Below, one piece after another: positions 24,640 through 36,088 of a stretch of DNA of 64,000 nt (its first letter is position 1; every line of letters begins with the position of its first letter). The position numbers and the translations under genes are program-made. The stretch comes from Bondarzewia mesenterica (taxonomy: Eukaryota > Basidiomycota > Agaricomycetes > Russulales > Bondarzewiaceae), in contig SGPL01000070.1 in assembly GCA_004802705.1 (NCBI GenBank), positions 1 to 64,000 of the forward strand. The letters run 5' to 3'. A model generated the notes under the pieces. The model made no database searches. It was not told the DNA's origin and saw only the letters and a program-made list of their open reading frames with translations.

Positions 24640-27344
24640 TCAGAGGATGACTTGAGCCCCGCATGATTGGCCGTAGCGCGGCGTGAAAGGCGGCGCTGGG
24701 AGTGGTGGGGGTGCTTGGTCATCTGCGACCTTGACCTTGCGCTTACGTCTTGGGGCCGCTCTCTCCGACGCGCCGTCATGGTGCACCGCTCGATGTACTC
24801 CGATATGGTCAGCCTATCCCCTGGTTTGGATAGACCTAACCCCGGCTTGGTTACGGCCTCATCCGGCACCGGTCCATACCGTTCCATTTCCCGAATCCGT
24901 CTGTCCACCTCGTCTAGCTCCGGCGTGGCCGGCCGAATGGGTGTCGGAGTCTCGAGGTCGTCCCTTGACCGTTCTGCAACCGTTTCAGTGGTCGACGGCG
25001 GCTGCACTGTGAGCGACAAAGTCGGGTGAGTCACACAGTGCGAGAGAGAGAAAGATTAGTATGAACGCACTCACCATCTCCGCCGACCACGTCTTGCGAC
25101 GTCGCGTCCTCGACCGTCGTCGTCACCGGGGTGGGCGCTAAGAGGTAAGAGGATCAATCAGTCAGTTCATCGCTCGCTGATCGACTCAGATACTCACCTA
25201 GGGGTCCCGTGTATCCAGGATACCTGAACTGGTAGTTCGGGTCATCCTCGCTGTCCTCCTCGGCATCCGTCTCAGTTACCGAGTGGGCTTCACCGTTGCT
25301 GTCGTCCTCATTTTCAGTGGTCTCGACGTGCGCGACTAACCCACTGGCGGGGGCTGACCGGATATCCGAGGGTGCGGGGATGGAATCCAAGACGGGAGGT
25401 TGCGAGGTCGTCGTCGTAGTGCCNGAANNGGATGCGCCAGAGGNCGAGGTCGATGCCGATCGCNNGGGAGCGTGGATGGAATCCGCAAGCCCACNGTTGG
25501 AGGAGAGCGAAGTGTCGGCGTGGATGTGCGCGAAGAGATCGAGGGCGGGGGCATCTTTCTTAGTGGTTGGAGCGTGAATTGACCCGGAGAGGCCGACGGC
25601 GGGGGCATCTTTCTTGGTGGTTGGAGCGTGAATTGACACGGAGAGGCCGACGGCGGGGGCGACTGCCTTGCTGGTCGGAGCGTGCGTTGACGTGGAGAGA
25701 GCGAGCGAGGGAGCGGGGGCGCGCCACTTGCGACCGATGTTGCCAGAACCGCGTACCCCGGACGTAGAAGCATTGGAGGAGGGGGTCGACGGCGACGCTA
25801 CATTCCTAGCAGTATCGCGCGTGTGGATTGAAGAGACCGTGGATGGCGGGATCGACTGTGCCGGATTGCTGTAGGTGCCCAAGACAGTTGTCTTGGGGGA
25901 CTGTGTGCCGCGCTTGTAGTTGCTCGAGGGGCGGATGGTTTCCGTCGACGAGGTCAACTCCTCCTTCTGAGTTGCCTTCCTACGATTTGCCTTCCTACGA
26001 GAAGTCGACTTTGAGTGACCCGAGGAAGATCTGTTGCCGGCGCCCAAAACGACGCTTCCAAACCACCCTTATTGTCTTCATCCTCCAAGACCAAGGGGCT
26101 AGTAACATCTGATGACGCGTGGTGACTGATGTTCGACTTAGAGGCCAATTCGTCCAGGTTATCATCTGATTCGCGACTATGTGTAGATCTCGACACTGGC
26201 TCGATAGCTGTGACAGCCCAGTCTGGTAGGCCTGCTGTGTGGACAGGGACGGGGGACAAGATGGCTGGTGACGCGCTACCGGATGTTGGCGTGGGAGTAG
26301 TGGACCGCGAGGTACGTGGCCGAGCAGAATGTGAGCGAACGTCCGATGGTCTATTGACGCCGGTGTTGATAGTAGCGGCGTGGACATGAGGGGGGGCAGT
26401 GGACGGGCGATAAGTCCAAGCGACGGGAGACACGGGTGATGGGAGCGCGACACTGACACCCTTCTTTCGGATCAGGTCAGACTGCTCGGTTTGGATGGAA
26501 GGCTTGTGCGGGAGCGGGGTAACCGATGGCAGGGCGGGACTCGCAGGGCGCAAACTGAAGTTTTCACCTCCATATGGGCTCGTGTTCCGTTCCATATCGT
26601 CGCCAATGACTGACGGTGTGGCAACGGTGGTGTCCGGGTTTCCCAACAGCCCAGCGACGTCGAATGTAGATTCCTACGAACGGATCAGGGTCGAACACTC
26701 CAACAAACAAACTCCTGTACATACCGGCGCGATCCAGATGGCCTCGTCCAACGGGAGCGACTGTGGCGTCCACACTTCTTGATCCGCATCTTCCGAGAAG
26801 CTGGCACTGGTGTAACGCTTGTCGAAGATCTGCGCAAACGAGGCGACAGACATGAGCGATCACCCCCAGGGTCACGATAACCGATGCAGACACGTACCAA
26901 ACGCGCTCCAACAAGGGTAACGAAGGTGAGAACTAGTAACGAGATCCATGCATAGATGACTTTTTCGCCTTCCACAGCGAGTAAATTGCTGATGCCGTTC
27001 ATAACCGTGTGTGGCCCAGTTTGGGTAGCATTCCACCGGTTGATGTAGATGGGCGTGTCCATGGGTTGAGGTCCAAGAGGGTCATATACGCGCGACGGAG
27101 GGATGTAAGCTTTGTAGGAGGGCGTGCCTTTGAGCGGCACCGTGGCGGGCTCAGTAGCAAGGTCTGTGAGTGGGTTCGATTCGATGAGCCAGGTGACTGT
27201 GCGGATGACGGCCGTGAGCGTGTCCAAAGGCGATGAGAACGAGAGCGTCGGGGCGAAGACCGGGTGAACTTGGTTAATCATATAGGGTAAGTTGACCATG
27301 AGGTTTACCCCCACAAAGGTGAGGATATATGGGAGGAACAACAT
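24640..27344 (-). CDS. Two-pass membrane protein with long disordered cytoplasmic tail; two -1 frameshifts
   Basis: Exons 27344-26898, 26829-26725, 26673-25198, 25137-25075 and 25006-24640. Membrane segments are at about 1-20 (MLFLPYILTFVGVNLMV) and 130-149 (VIYAWISLLVLTFVTLVGA), separated by a roughly 110-residue lumenal part with an NAT sequon. A Ser/Thr/Pro-rich tail follows, including an 18-residue repeat (SIHAPTTKKDAP). The frame changes at the C run 26043-26045 and the G run 24752-24755; adding one base at each makes the whole CDS divisible by three (819 residues) and gives a basic, Pro-rich end closing in GAQVIL. N bases lie at 25424-25494 in the repeat. The family is not recognised. 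A TATAAAAA on the minus strand at 27476-27484 marks the promoter. Without the corrections the gene would be split into three false models. Confidence 0.68.
25551..25712. repeat. 54-bp tandem repeat (18 codons), three units
   Basis: Units start at 25551, 25605 and about 25659; the first two are nearly identical and the third is diverged. On the minus strand they encode VGLS.SIHAPTTKKDAPA. Nearby N bases suggest the array was hard to assemble, so the true copy number may differ. Confidence 0.85.
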
Positions 27345-27934
27345 GTTCCTGCGAGTTGTCTAGTGTACTTAAGTTGACTTAGAGTTCTGTACGGGATGAA
27401 AGCGCTAGATGGCCGTCGAACAGATGGTGGTAGAGAACTTGGGGGAAGGAACGGGAGTTGGGGGCGCTGATGGGGTTTTTATAGTTTTGGCGGAGTGTGG
27501 CGGCGGGAGGGAAAATGTTTGGATGGCAAATGGACACCGCCTTCCAGACTTCTATCGCTCACGAAGATGGTCCGAGTGTGAGTGTATACGTACTTCTCGA
27601 TTAATGGTGTATATGGCGCGCCATGGGCCACCACCGTGTTGAAGATCGCGGCAGCCAATTAATCACGTGAGCATAAAGGACTCTTCACGGGAACAATAAC
27701 TAGGCGCTTTGTTCCCGCTGCCAGCGCGCCGTGGCGACATGCCCTCTCGTTGCAATCGATAAGGTGAATAGTATGCATCATTATGACTGGAATACATCCT
27801 AAGCATACAGGTGGGTAGATACTGAGCAGCGTCAACGTCAATAGATGATAAACTAAAATTTAACGCTCAAGACGCGAGAGAACATCTGTCCAATCCCCAT
27901 CATAGCCACAAGAAGCAGTAATTATGGCCGCCAA
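27345..27934. promoter_or_regulatory. Promoter of the membrane protein gene; rest featureless
   Basis: On the minus strand CTATAAAAACC (27474-27484) is about 130 bp before the start at 27344. An acceptor-like CTCGCAG directly before the start suggests a possible 5' UTR intron. The remainder is the 3' flank of the MARVEL gene. Confidence 0.5.
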
Positions 27935-28703
27935 TCAGGTAGAAATCAGCGGGCCTCGTGCTCCATCGCCTCGTCGGATGGCCCGAACTCCCAGAAACAC
28001 GACGGCGAAGAAGGCGAAAGTCAAGAGAACCCTTAAAAGGAAAGAAGCCAGTTACGGATTTAAGTCCGGGAGAAGCGATGGCAACAACTCCTGAACGTAC
28101 CATTCGATCCACGCGAACGCCTCGAGCGCGTTTTGCTGGCCGCAATACACGAAGTGATGACTAACAGCAATGAGAAGAGTGTCACGATCGGAATGGCCAA
28201 TCGCTCAAGCGCTCACCTGCAATTCAATCTCCCGCCTAGGGATTGCGAAAGAGCGGCAGCCCCTGATAGCCAGAACACCCAAGTCACGAACAGGCTATGT
28301 TTCAACATCGAAGCATCACCAAATGCGCGGCGCAAGCTCAGATAGACAATACTTACAAAATCCCAGTCATAGCAACACTGGATAGGAAGGAACCGGGTGC
28401 CATAAGAAACACGACCATGAAGATGGGCGCGAAGAGCACAGTCCAGGCGGAGCAAAACAGAAGGAATCGCGTGCGGTCGCGGACAGAGGTGGAAAGATAA
28501 TTATGATGCCGGTTGAAGCGAGCGACGAGCCATCCCGAGATGGCAAGCTGAGAACTTCTGTCAGGATAAGAAATCGACGACCAATGAATACTGACCTCGA
28601 CGACAGCAAATACGAACAGAAGGGCGAAGATGACTGCTCGTGCGATCAGCTGGGTGCTTCTGACCAAATAATGAGCACTTACTGGGATGGGCCCGTCTAA
28701 CAT
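27935..28703 (-). CDS. MARVEL-domain four-pass membrane protein
   Basis: Exons 28703-28596, 28547-28357, 28294-28217, 28160-28101 and 28031-27935 keep phase and give 177 residues. Four membrane helices: AVIFALLFVFAVVELAISGW, FLLFCSAWTVLFAPIFMVVF, FVTWVFWLSGAAALSQSLGG and AWIEWVLLTFAFFAVVFLGV. Conserved fungal MARVEL features include ARFN..HNY, RDRTRFLLF, W..WL.GAAA and a CGQQNALEAFAWIEW loop before helix 4. These proteins sit in plasma membrane or eisosome-like domains; the exact function of this paralogue is unknown. The first intron (48 nt) is in frame, so an unspliced model would wrongly add 16 residues. Confidence 0.85.
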
Positions 28704-29041
28704 GCGTGTCAACAGCCATGATTGTCAGAACGTGCACAGGGCAAAACTATGGGGGAGAAAGTCAGCGTTGAGGCCTGAGGACAAGTGGGGCAATCGCGAG
28801 TCCGCCCAGATGGAAATGGTTTTGGGTTCAATACAGGCTCGACGTCATGCCGCTTACACATCACACCGGCAGGCACGACGGAAACAAAAAACGCAATGAA
28901 AGTATGTCACCACTATGCTACAATTCGCCGTACCAGCTCGTACCAGGCCCCTTGAACCAGGCCCATCATCCTGCATTTCTAAGCTTACCATGCCACTATG
29001 TCACGATAGATATACAGCGGAGAACGGGATGAACCACAAGG
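28704..29041. other. Intergenic, no gene seen
   Basis: Upstream region of the MARVEL gene and 3' flank of the LysM gene; both run on the minus strand. Confidence 0.45.
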
Positions 29042-29809
29042 CTATGACGATACGCAAATTACGTCTCCGGGCATCAAGGAATCGCAATCGAGCTTGGGAT
29101 TCTGCTCAAGCAGCTTGCTGAGCGTACACCCATGCACCTTCGCGATGTCCCAGCATGTATCACCCGCGACGATAAGAGAAGACGCACTCCCTTGCGGGCA
29201 TGTCACTGCAGGGCGAGAATTTGCGGGAGCGATGACCAGCCGCCAGACGAGGAGTAAAACGACGATGATGATGAGGAAGAAGGGAAACAGCATCCGGTAG
29301 GGGCTGTCATTCGGATTATACGAGCGACGGGGTATCTGATCCTGAGTTCAAGCCTGAGGGTGAGTGATGGGATCAGGCATGTAGCATGTTCGGACTCACT
29401 GCATCCGTGGCCAATGGAGTATACCCATCTGCTCGTGCTGCTGGTCCAACCTCAACATCGTCATCTTCAGGATTTCCGGAGATGCCAACAGGTGCATCAG
29501 ACACTGCCAGTGAGTATGGCAAGACCATCCAAATGAGCTTGAGTCTTCGATAAATAGTTGAATATAGTGTACACCACACACTTCGTTTCAATTCACCGTA
29601 CTGCGCGCCTTCCGCCCCTTCCCACAGCGAGCCGTCTCTATCACGAAAATAGTATTTCCCACTGTCAGAGTCGTATCCTACCCGCTTCATACCATCTGGG
29701 AGACGGTAGTCGTCCTAACATTCATTCACAAATATTCCATCGTTGAAACGATCAAGTACAACATGCAGAAAAACCTGCGCACTTCATCATATTGTGTCCA
29801 ACGTCCCAT
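29042..29809 (-). CDS. Membrane-anchored LysM-domain protein
   Basis: Exons 29809-29783, 29714-29582, 29503-29400 and 29341-29042 give 187 residues. A conserved cytosolic N-terminus (MGRWTQYDE, YRLPDGMKRVGYDSDSGKYY) is followed by an acidic linker, one membrane helix at about 104-124 (FLIIIVVLLLVWRLVIA), then a single LysM domain (AGDTCWDIAKVHGC, LLEQNPKLDC, LMPGDVICV). With no signal peptide it is a type II protein with LysM outside or in the lumen. LysM binds N-acetylglucosamine polymers such as chitin; a wall-sensing or wall-associated role is inference. LysM effectors are normally secreted rather than anchored, so this is a separate class. Confidence 0.85.
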
Positions 29810-31004
29810 AATCGACTACAAATGGTCCAGAGACCTGAGTGGTAGCCTGAAGCAGTATTTGTTGTCAATGCTGGTGAGGTGGAAGGCAGAGTGATGTCGT
29901 GGAAACGGCCCGCTGAGCGCTGGTCTCTGTTCAGACTCCGCTACATGAACGACGAGACTTGCCAAAAAAGGCGTCGGGGTGTATAGAGATAGACTGGTGA
30001 CCGAGTCTCCATGGCGTAGCGAATCAGCGATGGACAAGTCTAGTACCACGATAGTATGCAGATAAGTCGTGGCGGTTTTTATGACGAGAAGCGTTATCAT
30101 GCTGCATGTACTGGTGTAAAGATATAAGAATGTTTCGCCGTAGAGGAACGCACAAAATGCACGCTCCACGCGGAGACTATGCTTTCGAGCCTCTTGTCAT
30201 TCATAATCGCTTTTAACTGCGAGATACCAGTGATCTTTTGACCTTGAAGCTCGAAGCTCGAAAATAAAGGGTCACGCCGTAGTTTGTCAGTTACCAACCC
30301 CGAGATCTAACTGTAGCGCCTCGTCCGACACATGTGTAGATCTGGGATTTGCCTACATCCAACGTGTGTTAACTGATGTTCGTGCGTGAGAGACCCACAG
30401 ATCGACGACATCTGTATATCTAGAACTTTGACATTTGGGCTTCTCCGCTTGACCTCGGCGCGTCACTTTCTGGGCATGGTGTCTGACGGGAAGACGAGAT
30501 TCAACACATTGACGATATCGACACGTACATTTTTATATATAGTTCCACACGATGAGCTGAAAATCACCGGGTGCACCCACCACTGTATCCGACGGAGACA
30601 TGCAAATTTTATTTGAGAAAGAGATCGACCCTTCGTTGTATCGACTCTTTCTCAAATAAACTCAGCATGTATCCTGCGGATACATTATCAAGCAGCCGGT
30701 GAAGAGTGCACCTGAATGCTTGGCCTTGAACTGACTTCTTGATAATATGAGTCCAGCGGTATTGCGTGTCATAGTGTAGCAGGATATTGTGCTTGTTGTC
30801 ACGCTTGAATTTGCGGAGGCGAGAAAATCTTGAACCCGGTACCTTCCGACGTCCCGCTGCAAGACTTCAGCAAGGTTTTAATAAATCTGAGGTACACAAC
30901 ACTGTGGGGTAGAATCCAAAAAGACAACAAGAAGAAGAGAAAAAGATGTCAATAGGAAACGCGAAAGCAAGAAATCTTCGTAAAGCCACAAGCATCACGA
31001 GCCG
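29810..31004. other. 1.2 kb intergenic stretch with a hairpin
   Basis: Lies between the LysM gene start and the end of the RNA-dependent RNA polymerase gene. ORFs of up to 117 codons show no domain. The only structured element is the inverted repeat at 30608-30660. Confidence 0.5.
30608..30660. repeat. Perfect 16-bp inverted repeat, 53-bp hairpin
   Basis: The left arm TTTATTTGAGAAAGAG (30608-30623) is the exact reverse complement of 30645-30660. After a bulged A the stem extends by TCGA/TCGA (30625-30628 and 30641-30644), leaving a 12-nt loop. Length and AT-richness would suit a short MITE-like remnant, a cruciform or a transcript-end hairpin. Confidence 0.85.
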
Positions 31005-34000
31005 TCAATCCTCCAAACCGCTTCGAACCTTCGACAACATTCTCAGAGCGGAAGACTGCATCGTCATCGCATCTGTGAACTGCTGAGTTATCGGAGTGAT
31101 GCCGGCGACCTGCGCCTTGATGTGGCATAGCCCACGAAACGCGACGGAGAACGGGAATTTCCCGTCGCCCAACCGGGAGGCAATGGTGTAGGCGCACGAC
31201 GCCCGGACGTCCTCCGAAGCCCAAGAGACGTCAGCCAATCCATCCGCAAACTTCTTGACAACGTCTTGTACGAGAGCCACGGACTGGGAGCGAATCTTCT
31301 TCTTGCGAGGACTGGGGGCGGTCTTGGAGGGTGAGGGGGGGTGGACTGCCGTCATCCACTCTGCCTTGATTGAAAGGATGTAATTCTCGACACGTGAAAT
31401 CTCCGCCTTCCGGACGCGGTGAAGCTCGTCCTGGATCTTCTGGCGAAGATCCTGACTAACGAAATTGAACGCATCATCAGGAAAAGGCGTTGCTGCAGCC
31501 TCCTGCACATCTTTCCATGGCTGGAGCAGGTCCTTGTCCTGTCGTGTTGGCTGTACATCAAGCGCCTCGTACTTGATCAGATACCGTTTCTTTAGGTCAC
31601 TGCCAGTATCGAGAAGACTTTCCAGGATAAATTTGGGAAGTGACGAGTCGCGGGGCAAAGGCGGCGTGTTGTGGTCTTGCATCCGCGACGACTCCTCGCC
31701 TTCCTCCGACTGCATGCACCTGGCCTTAGGATAACCGTAGGCTTTGGAATCCGCTTTGAATACCCCCTCTTTGAGCCGAAGACCGGACTTGCCTGAATCA
31801 AGGCAGGTGGTAAACCTATTCACTATGAGCGCGAGTCATGACGAATAGCCACAGAACGTACATGTACGCCAGACGCACGGCCTTTGGGTGCGTGTACCCA
31901 CATGCATACACAGCGTTGTCGTGGAATGTGGAGTAACGGCCGATCTCACTATTGGTCAATCCGCCCAGTAGCACTTTTATCATCTCACGATGAGCGATAT
32001 CGGGGGACACATTCGATATCCGGCGGGCGAATGCTTCGACAGTCTCGATTTGTCGATCGAAGTTCGTGTTGATAAAATCCACGGGTGCCGGAATGAAAGA
32101 GGAGTTGCGGAATGGCTCGACTATGGATGGATCCCAGGTGACCATTGCCGTATCTTATGAGACATTAATGAGATGCATCAGAGTTGACCCTGGCTCGAGA
32201 ATTTACCTCCATCATAGTCTATAAACGCGAAGAAGTGAGAATTATGCCCTTCATAAAAGAATATTCACAAACCTCCGCCGCCTAGATAACTAGCGAGTGA
32301 GCGTTCTCCCTTTATGGAGAACACGATCACATCAACATACTCTGATAGCAACGGATGAATGATGGCTTCAACCTAGCGACCCGTCAAAGATTGACCAATC
32401 ATAACGATGTGAACTTTACCTTCTGAAGGTCGGAGGCAATCCGCGACGGGTTTCGGCTGACCTGAAGAACGTGATGATGAGCATCGACCTTAAAATGACC
32501 ATTATAAATGAACACACGATGCAAGGCCCCGTCACAGTGCATACGTTAACATCGGTTATGGGATCGTTAATCTCCCGCGACGCCTTGAAGTGAATCTGAT
32601 GCTCATCCAGAACACCAAGAGGATCTAGTATATACTGAAGTCAGCCTTATTTTCAAATGGTGAATACCTATGTAAAGGATACCGGGTATGATGAAAGCCT
32701 CAGCCGACTGAGGGACGCTAATACGATACTTTCTGATGTAGCTCTCGATAGCCCGCGTGATGACGAGCTTCAATTCGTCTCTGAGGTAGACACAGTTTTG
32801 TGGACGGAATCCCGATTGTAGCAGATTCAGGACAGTCTCATGGAGCGACGGCGGGGACCCACCATCCCTGCAGAGTGTGTTCGCGGCGTAGTCGAAAGCG
32901 CTCTCCGCATCGACGCCCTCCGGCTCATCGTCGGCGTCGGCTTCCCGCTCAAATCGCGGACCCAGACCAAGTGCCCGGCTCGATGCTCCCGCGAGCCTCT
33001 GCATCCTTGCCCCAGAAACTGAACCCGCTTTATTTACTGCGCTCCACAATAGAGGCATAGCTTCGGGGCAGGCCCACTGCATCAGGGGGCTTACCTCCTC
33101 CTCAAGTCCCTTCTCCAAAAGTCTCTGAAATACTTCGTCCGGTACGCCATTATGCCACATGTTCAGGATCAATTGTGAAGAAAGGTGGCCTGGTGATGTC
33201 AGACGAGCAACGGCCAGCAGATCAAAAATGACATATGCCCGTTCGCTAAGCGTGGGCAACTCGATCTTCCTTTGCGAGTCACGGATCCAGATTCGGGGGG
33301 GAGCCGTTGAACCATGATCAGTCGGATGCAAGGTCCACATTCCCTTAGATCCGGCAACACGGCCCTGGACAGCGGATGGGCGACTGGACAGGCATAGGCG
33401 CTGAGCGATGAGGATGAGAGCGGCCCTATTCATCCATCCACAGCCATCCGTCATGACCTTTTCAGCAGGGACTTTTTCTTGCGTATGATCATGGGGAGCA
33501 TCTGAACTGAAGCTTAATTGAAAACAGACAGTGAGCGAAGTGAACTACAAACAAATGTCGGGGATGAAGATAATATTCTCTGGCGAGAATTGAAGAACCG
33601 GAGTGGAAGTCGATAGGCCGAGGTCGAACCGTGCGGCCCATTTGCTGATAGGCTACATAAGGCATGCAAGATAAGAAAGATCCCGGATAGTTGAACCGCA
33701 AACTTACCTGTTTATTATTCAGCGACAACGAGTTATACCACTGAATAAACTGCTGAAAACTCAGTCGGTGATCATCTCCTTGAGAGTTGTCGCTCCTCCG
33801 TCCATAGTTCTCCGTTGTCTCCACGGCATAAACCTTACCGTCCTTTGCGTCAAATGGAACATAGACGCGGCCGCAAAGGACGAACTTGTCAAGGAGCATT
33901 TTCCTGCTTTGGCTGTTAGGGTCAAACTTCCCCATCTCCGGTAGCTTGATCTCAAGGATATGGCGCGAACCAAGGTATCGGGCGACCCTGTGCGATTTCG

Positions 34001-35066
34001 AGATCTTGGGCTTCTCGAGACGTAAAGAGTAAGTGGTACTAGAAGTGGGCGTAATCCGGACGGTTTGGTGGATTTTACCGCCGAACCAGTCCACAACACC
34101 CTTCCACGCGCCCATGAGTCCAAGACCGCGGCCAAGACCTTCATAGAGTGCCTCCTGTTCCCGATCATATTCTTGCCTGCCCACACGAGAGATGAGGAGT
34201 TCGAATCAAAGACACCAGATAAAAACTGACCATAACGCAAGATCTCCGCTTGCAGTCATGCTGCCAGAATTGCCACTTGTGGGTTGATCGAGAAGTAGGC
34301 GCCGGACCAGTGGGGCAGCATCGGCATTACAACCCTTAAGGTGATCAAGTTTCGTGGTCGTCACCTGTTCCCATTTCCAGTCGCCGCAGGACACACCCCG
34401 CGCGATCTCAAACTGTACTCCCCAAGCAATTTTTCGTGCATCCATCTCGCGCTGCACAGCGTCGGAATGAGCAATTAGTCGGACGTCAAGTTGGAGAGGC
34501 CCGGTGCCGAGTATATCATCAAGCGTAGTCGTTGAGGGGTTGGGCTCGCGGATACGGAGAGGTGAAGCAAGGGTCGGCCCAATAGGCAACGTATCTCGCT
34601 CAATCATACTGCTACATAACAGATACCGCGAAATTAGTATTTGTGTGAGTCCCTCCACAAGTACTTACCTCTTTTGCCTCTTTGGTGAAGGTGATCTAGG
34701 AGATGGAGGCGTCCGGACGTATGAATGAGGCGTAGTATTCGGCGGGGATGAGGGTTGGAAAGCTGTGGGTCTGGATGCGGAGTCGCCTTCAGGGCGAAAT
34801 GGGTTTGGTATGTCGAGGGGTTTGGGAAGCCTCGATGCTGTGGCCTGGGATCGTGCACAAGCCGCACTGAACTTAACGGATCGATGGGACATGGGCATGG
34901 GGCTGATATTCATTGGAATTGGTCCCTTGCTGGCTGATTTATCAAAAGAAGATCGTCTTGCTGCACTCGATGTAGACCCCGAGCCCGAGTTAAATCCCGA
35001 AGAATGAGATGCAGTTCTTGAAAAGGCGCTGTACATCGACGAAGGCCGTGTCGATGTCGCCGACAT
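31005..35066 (-). CDS. RNA-dependent RNA polymerase of the RNA-silencing type (QDE-1/Rdp1 family)
   Basis: Eleven exons: 35066-34669, 34611-34231, 34176-33708, 33652-33553, 33501-32683, 32624-32545, 32488-32420, 32372-32273, 32218-32207, 32153-31862, 31815-31005. All phases agree and give 1,176 residues. Family landmarks in order: KWAARFDLGLSTSTPV, PENIIFIPDI, MTDGCGWMNRAAL, GRVAGSKGMW, WIRDSQRKIELP, DPLGVLDEHQIHF, VSRNPSR, VDVIVFSIKGERSLASYLGG, and the catalytic GDYDGDTAMVTWDP (Asp triad of DxDGD near residue 806). FTTCLDSGKSGL is the conserved helix after the active site. These enzymes copy aberrant RNA into double-stranded RNA for Dicer in quelling or heterochromatic silencing. All catalytic residues are present, so it should be active. 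The Ser-rich N-terminus starts at MSATSTRPSS; extra upstream exons are possible. Confidence 0.93.
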
Positions 35067-36088
35067 CTCAGAGTCTGTTAAGACTGTCAAGTTTGTTATC
35101 AATCATGTATCATGCCGATGTTATAACAGTCGAACGTACTCTGTTCCACTAAGTAACGGTACAGAAAAGATTAATTCGTATGAGCAAGCGATTGAAACTG
35201 CATATAACCGTTCACCCCCACCTTCATTATCGAGCCTGGAGTAGATTTCCGGATCCTCTTCGCCAAATCTTTCCCATATTTCCGAATCATCGCCCTGAAA
35301 CCGTATGGATCATCAGCCATGCGCGTGGTAAGTGCTCAAAAAGCGAAGCGTACTTGGGAAGAAGACAGCGAGACATGAGATGCTCTTCGCCTAACATTGA
35401 GTCGAGTCTCTTCAGCAAGAATAGTTGGTTGTGTGTCCTGTTGAGAGCGACGACGTGGGACTGCCACAGACCCAGAGACGAAAGCAAATAAGAGATCGGG
35501 ACAATTAGAAGAATGAAATTGACATGGACTTGCCCAGATCCTGCGTATCGACGGCCACGTCTACACGTCGCTTTCGTGACGAACTAGAGTTGGATGAAGA
35601 ACGTGATTTTTTCGAGGAATTGACGAAGCGCATTTCTAGAGTGAGCGTTAAGCAAAGGACTTTGAGAGTTCCTTAAAGCCCGACGGATTGTGGCAGTGGG
35701 TGTAGGGCAAATGTCACTGTTCAGGGACTCTGGGATCCATCTAAAGGACATGAGAATCAAACAAAGTTATCGATGGCCTATCGTTACTATCGCGGTGTCT
35801 TCAAGCCCCTCTCTATGCCGCCAAAATGGTGAACGATGAATGCCTTTCCTGGTTTCCTGCTGGAACGCGTTCCTCACGTGCCCTTCATTTCAGACGCGTC
35901 GCGCAGTGCGTTCGCAACTCAACTCCGCTGAGAATCTGGCCGCTTTCTGCGTTCTACCTCCACGAGGAAGCAATCGACATCGTCATGTTTTGTACATGTT
36001 GTCCCTTCCTCTCGGAAATGTGCCCACCGCTCCCCCTATTCTTTTTATAGCTTTGACTTCTCTGCTCGGTTTGATTCCTGACACCGCC
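35067..36088. promoter_or_regulatory. Divergent region between the RNA polymerase and the deacetylase gene; possible extra exons
   Basis: About 1 kb between the two start codons. On the minus strand, ATG at 35633 opens MRFVNSSKKSRSSSNSSSSR and an acceptor near 35,462 opens SHVVALNRTHNQLFLLKRL, so one to three coding exons or a small separate gene may lie at about 35,230-35,633. I could not join them to the RNA polymerase in a consistent phase. The real shared promoter may then be only about 450 bp. Confidence 0.45.

Noticed and set aside
29816..30297. ORFs of 66 and 117 codons on the minus strand
   Set aside because: No domain, no splice-supported extension and no coding bias; treated as chance.
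31005..35066. Viral origin of the RNA-dependent RNA polymerase
   Set aside because: The DxDGD double-psi barrel motifs and eleven-exon structure are those of cellular silencing polymerases, unlike viral GDD enzymes.
35840..36088. In-frame extension upstream of the deacetylase start
   Set aside because: Family members begin with MK(V)FYD at the chosen Met; the upstream part has no similarity and lies in the divergent promoter region.
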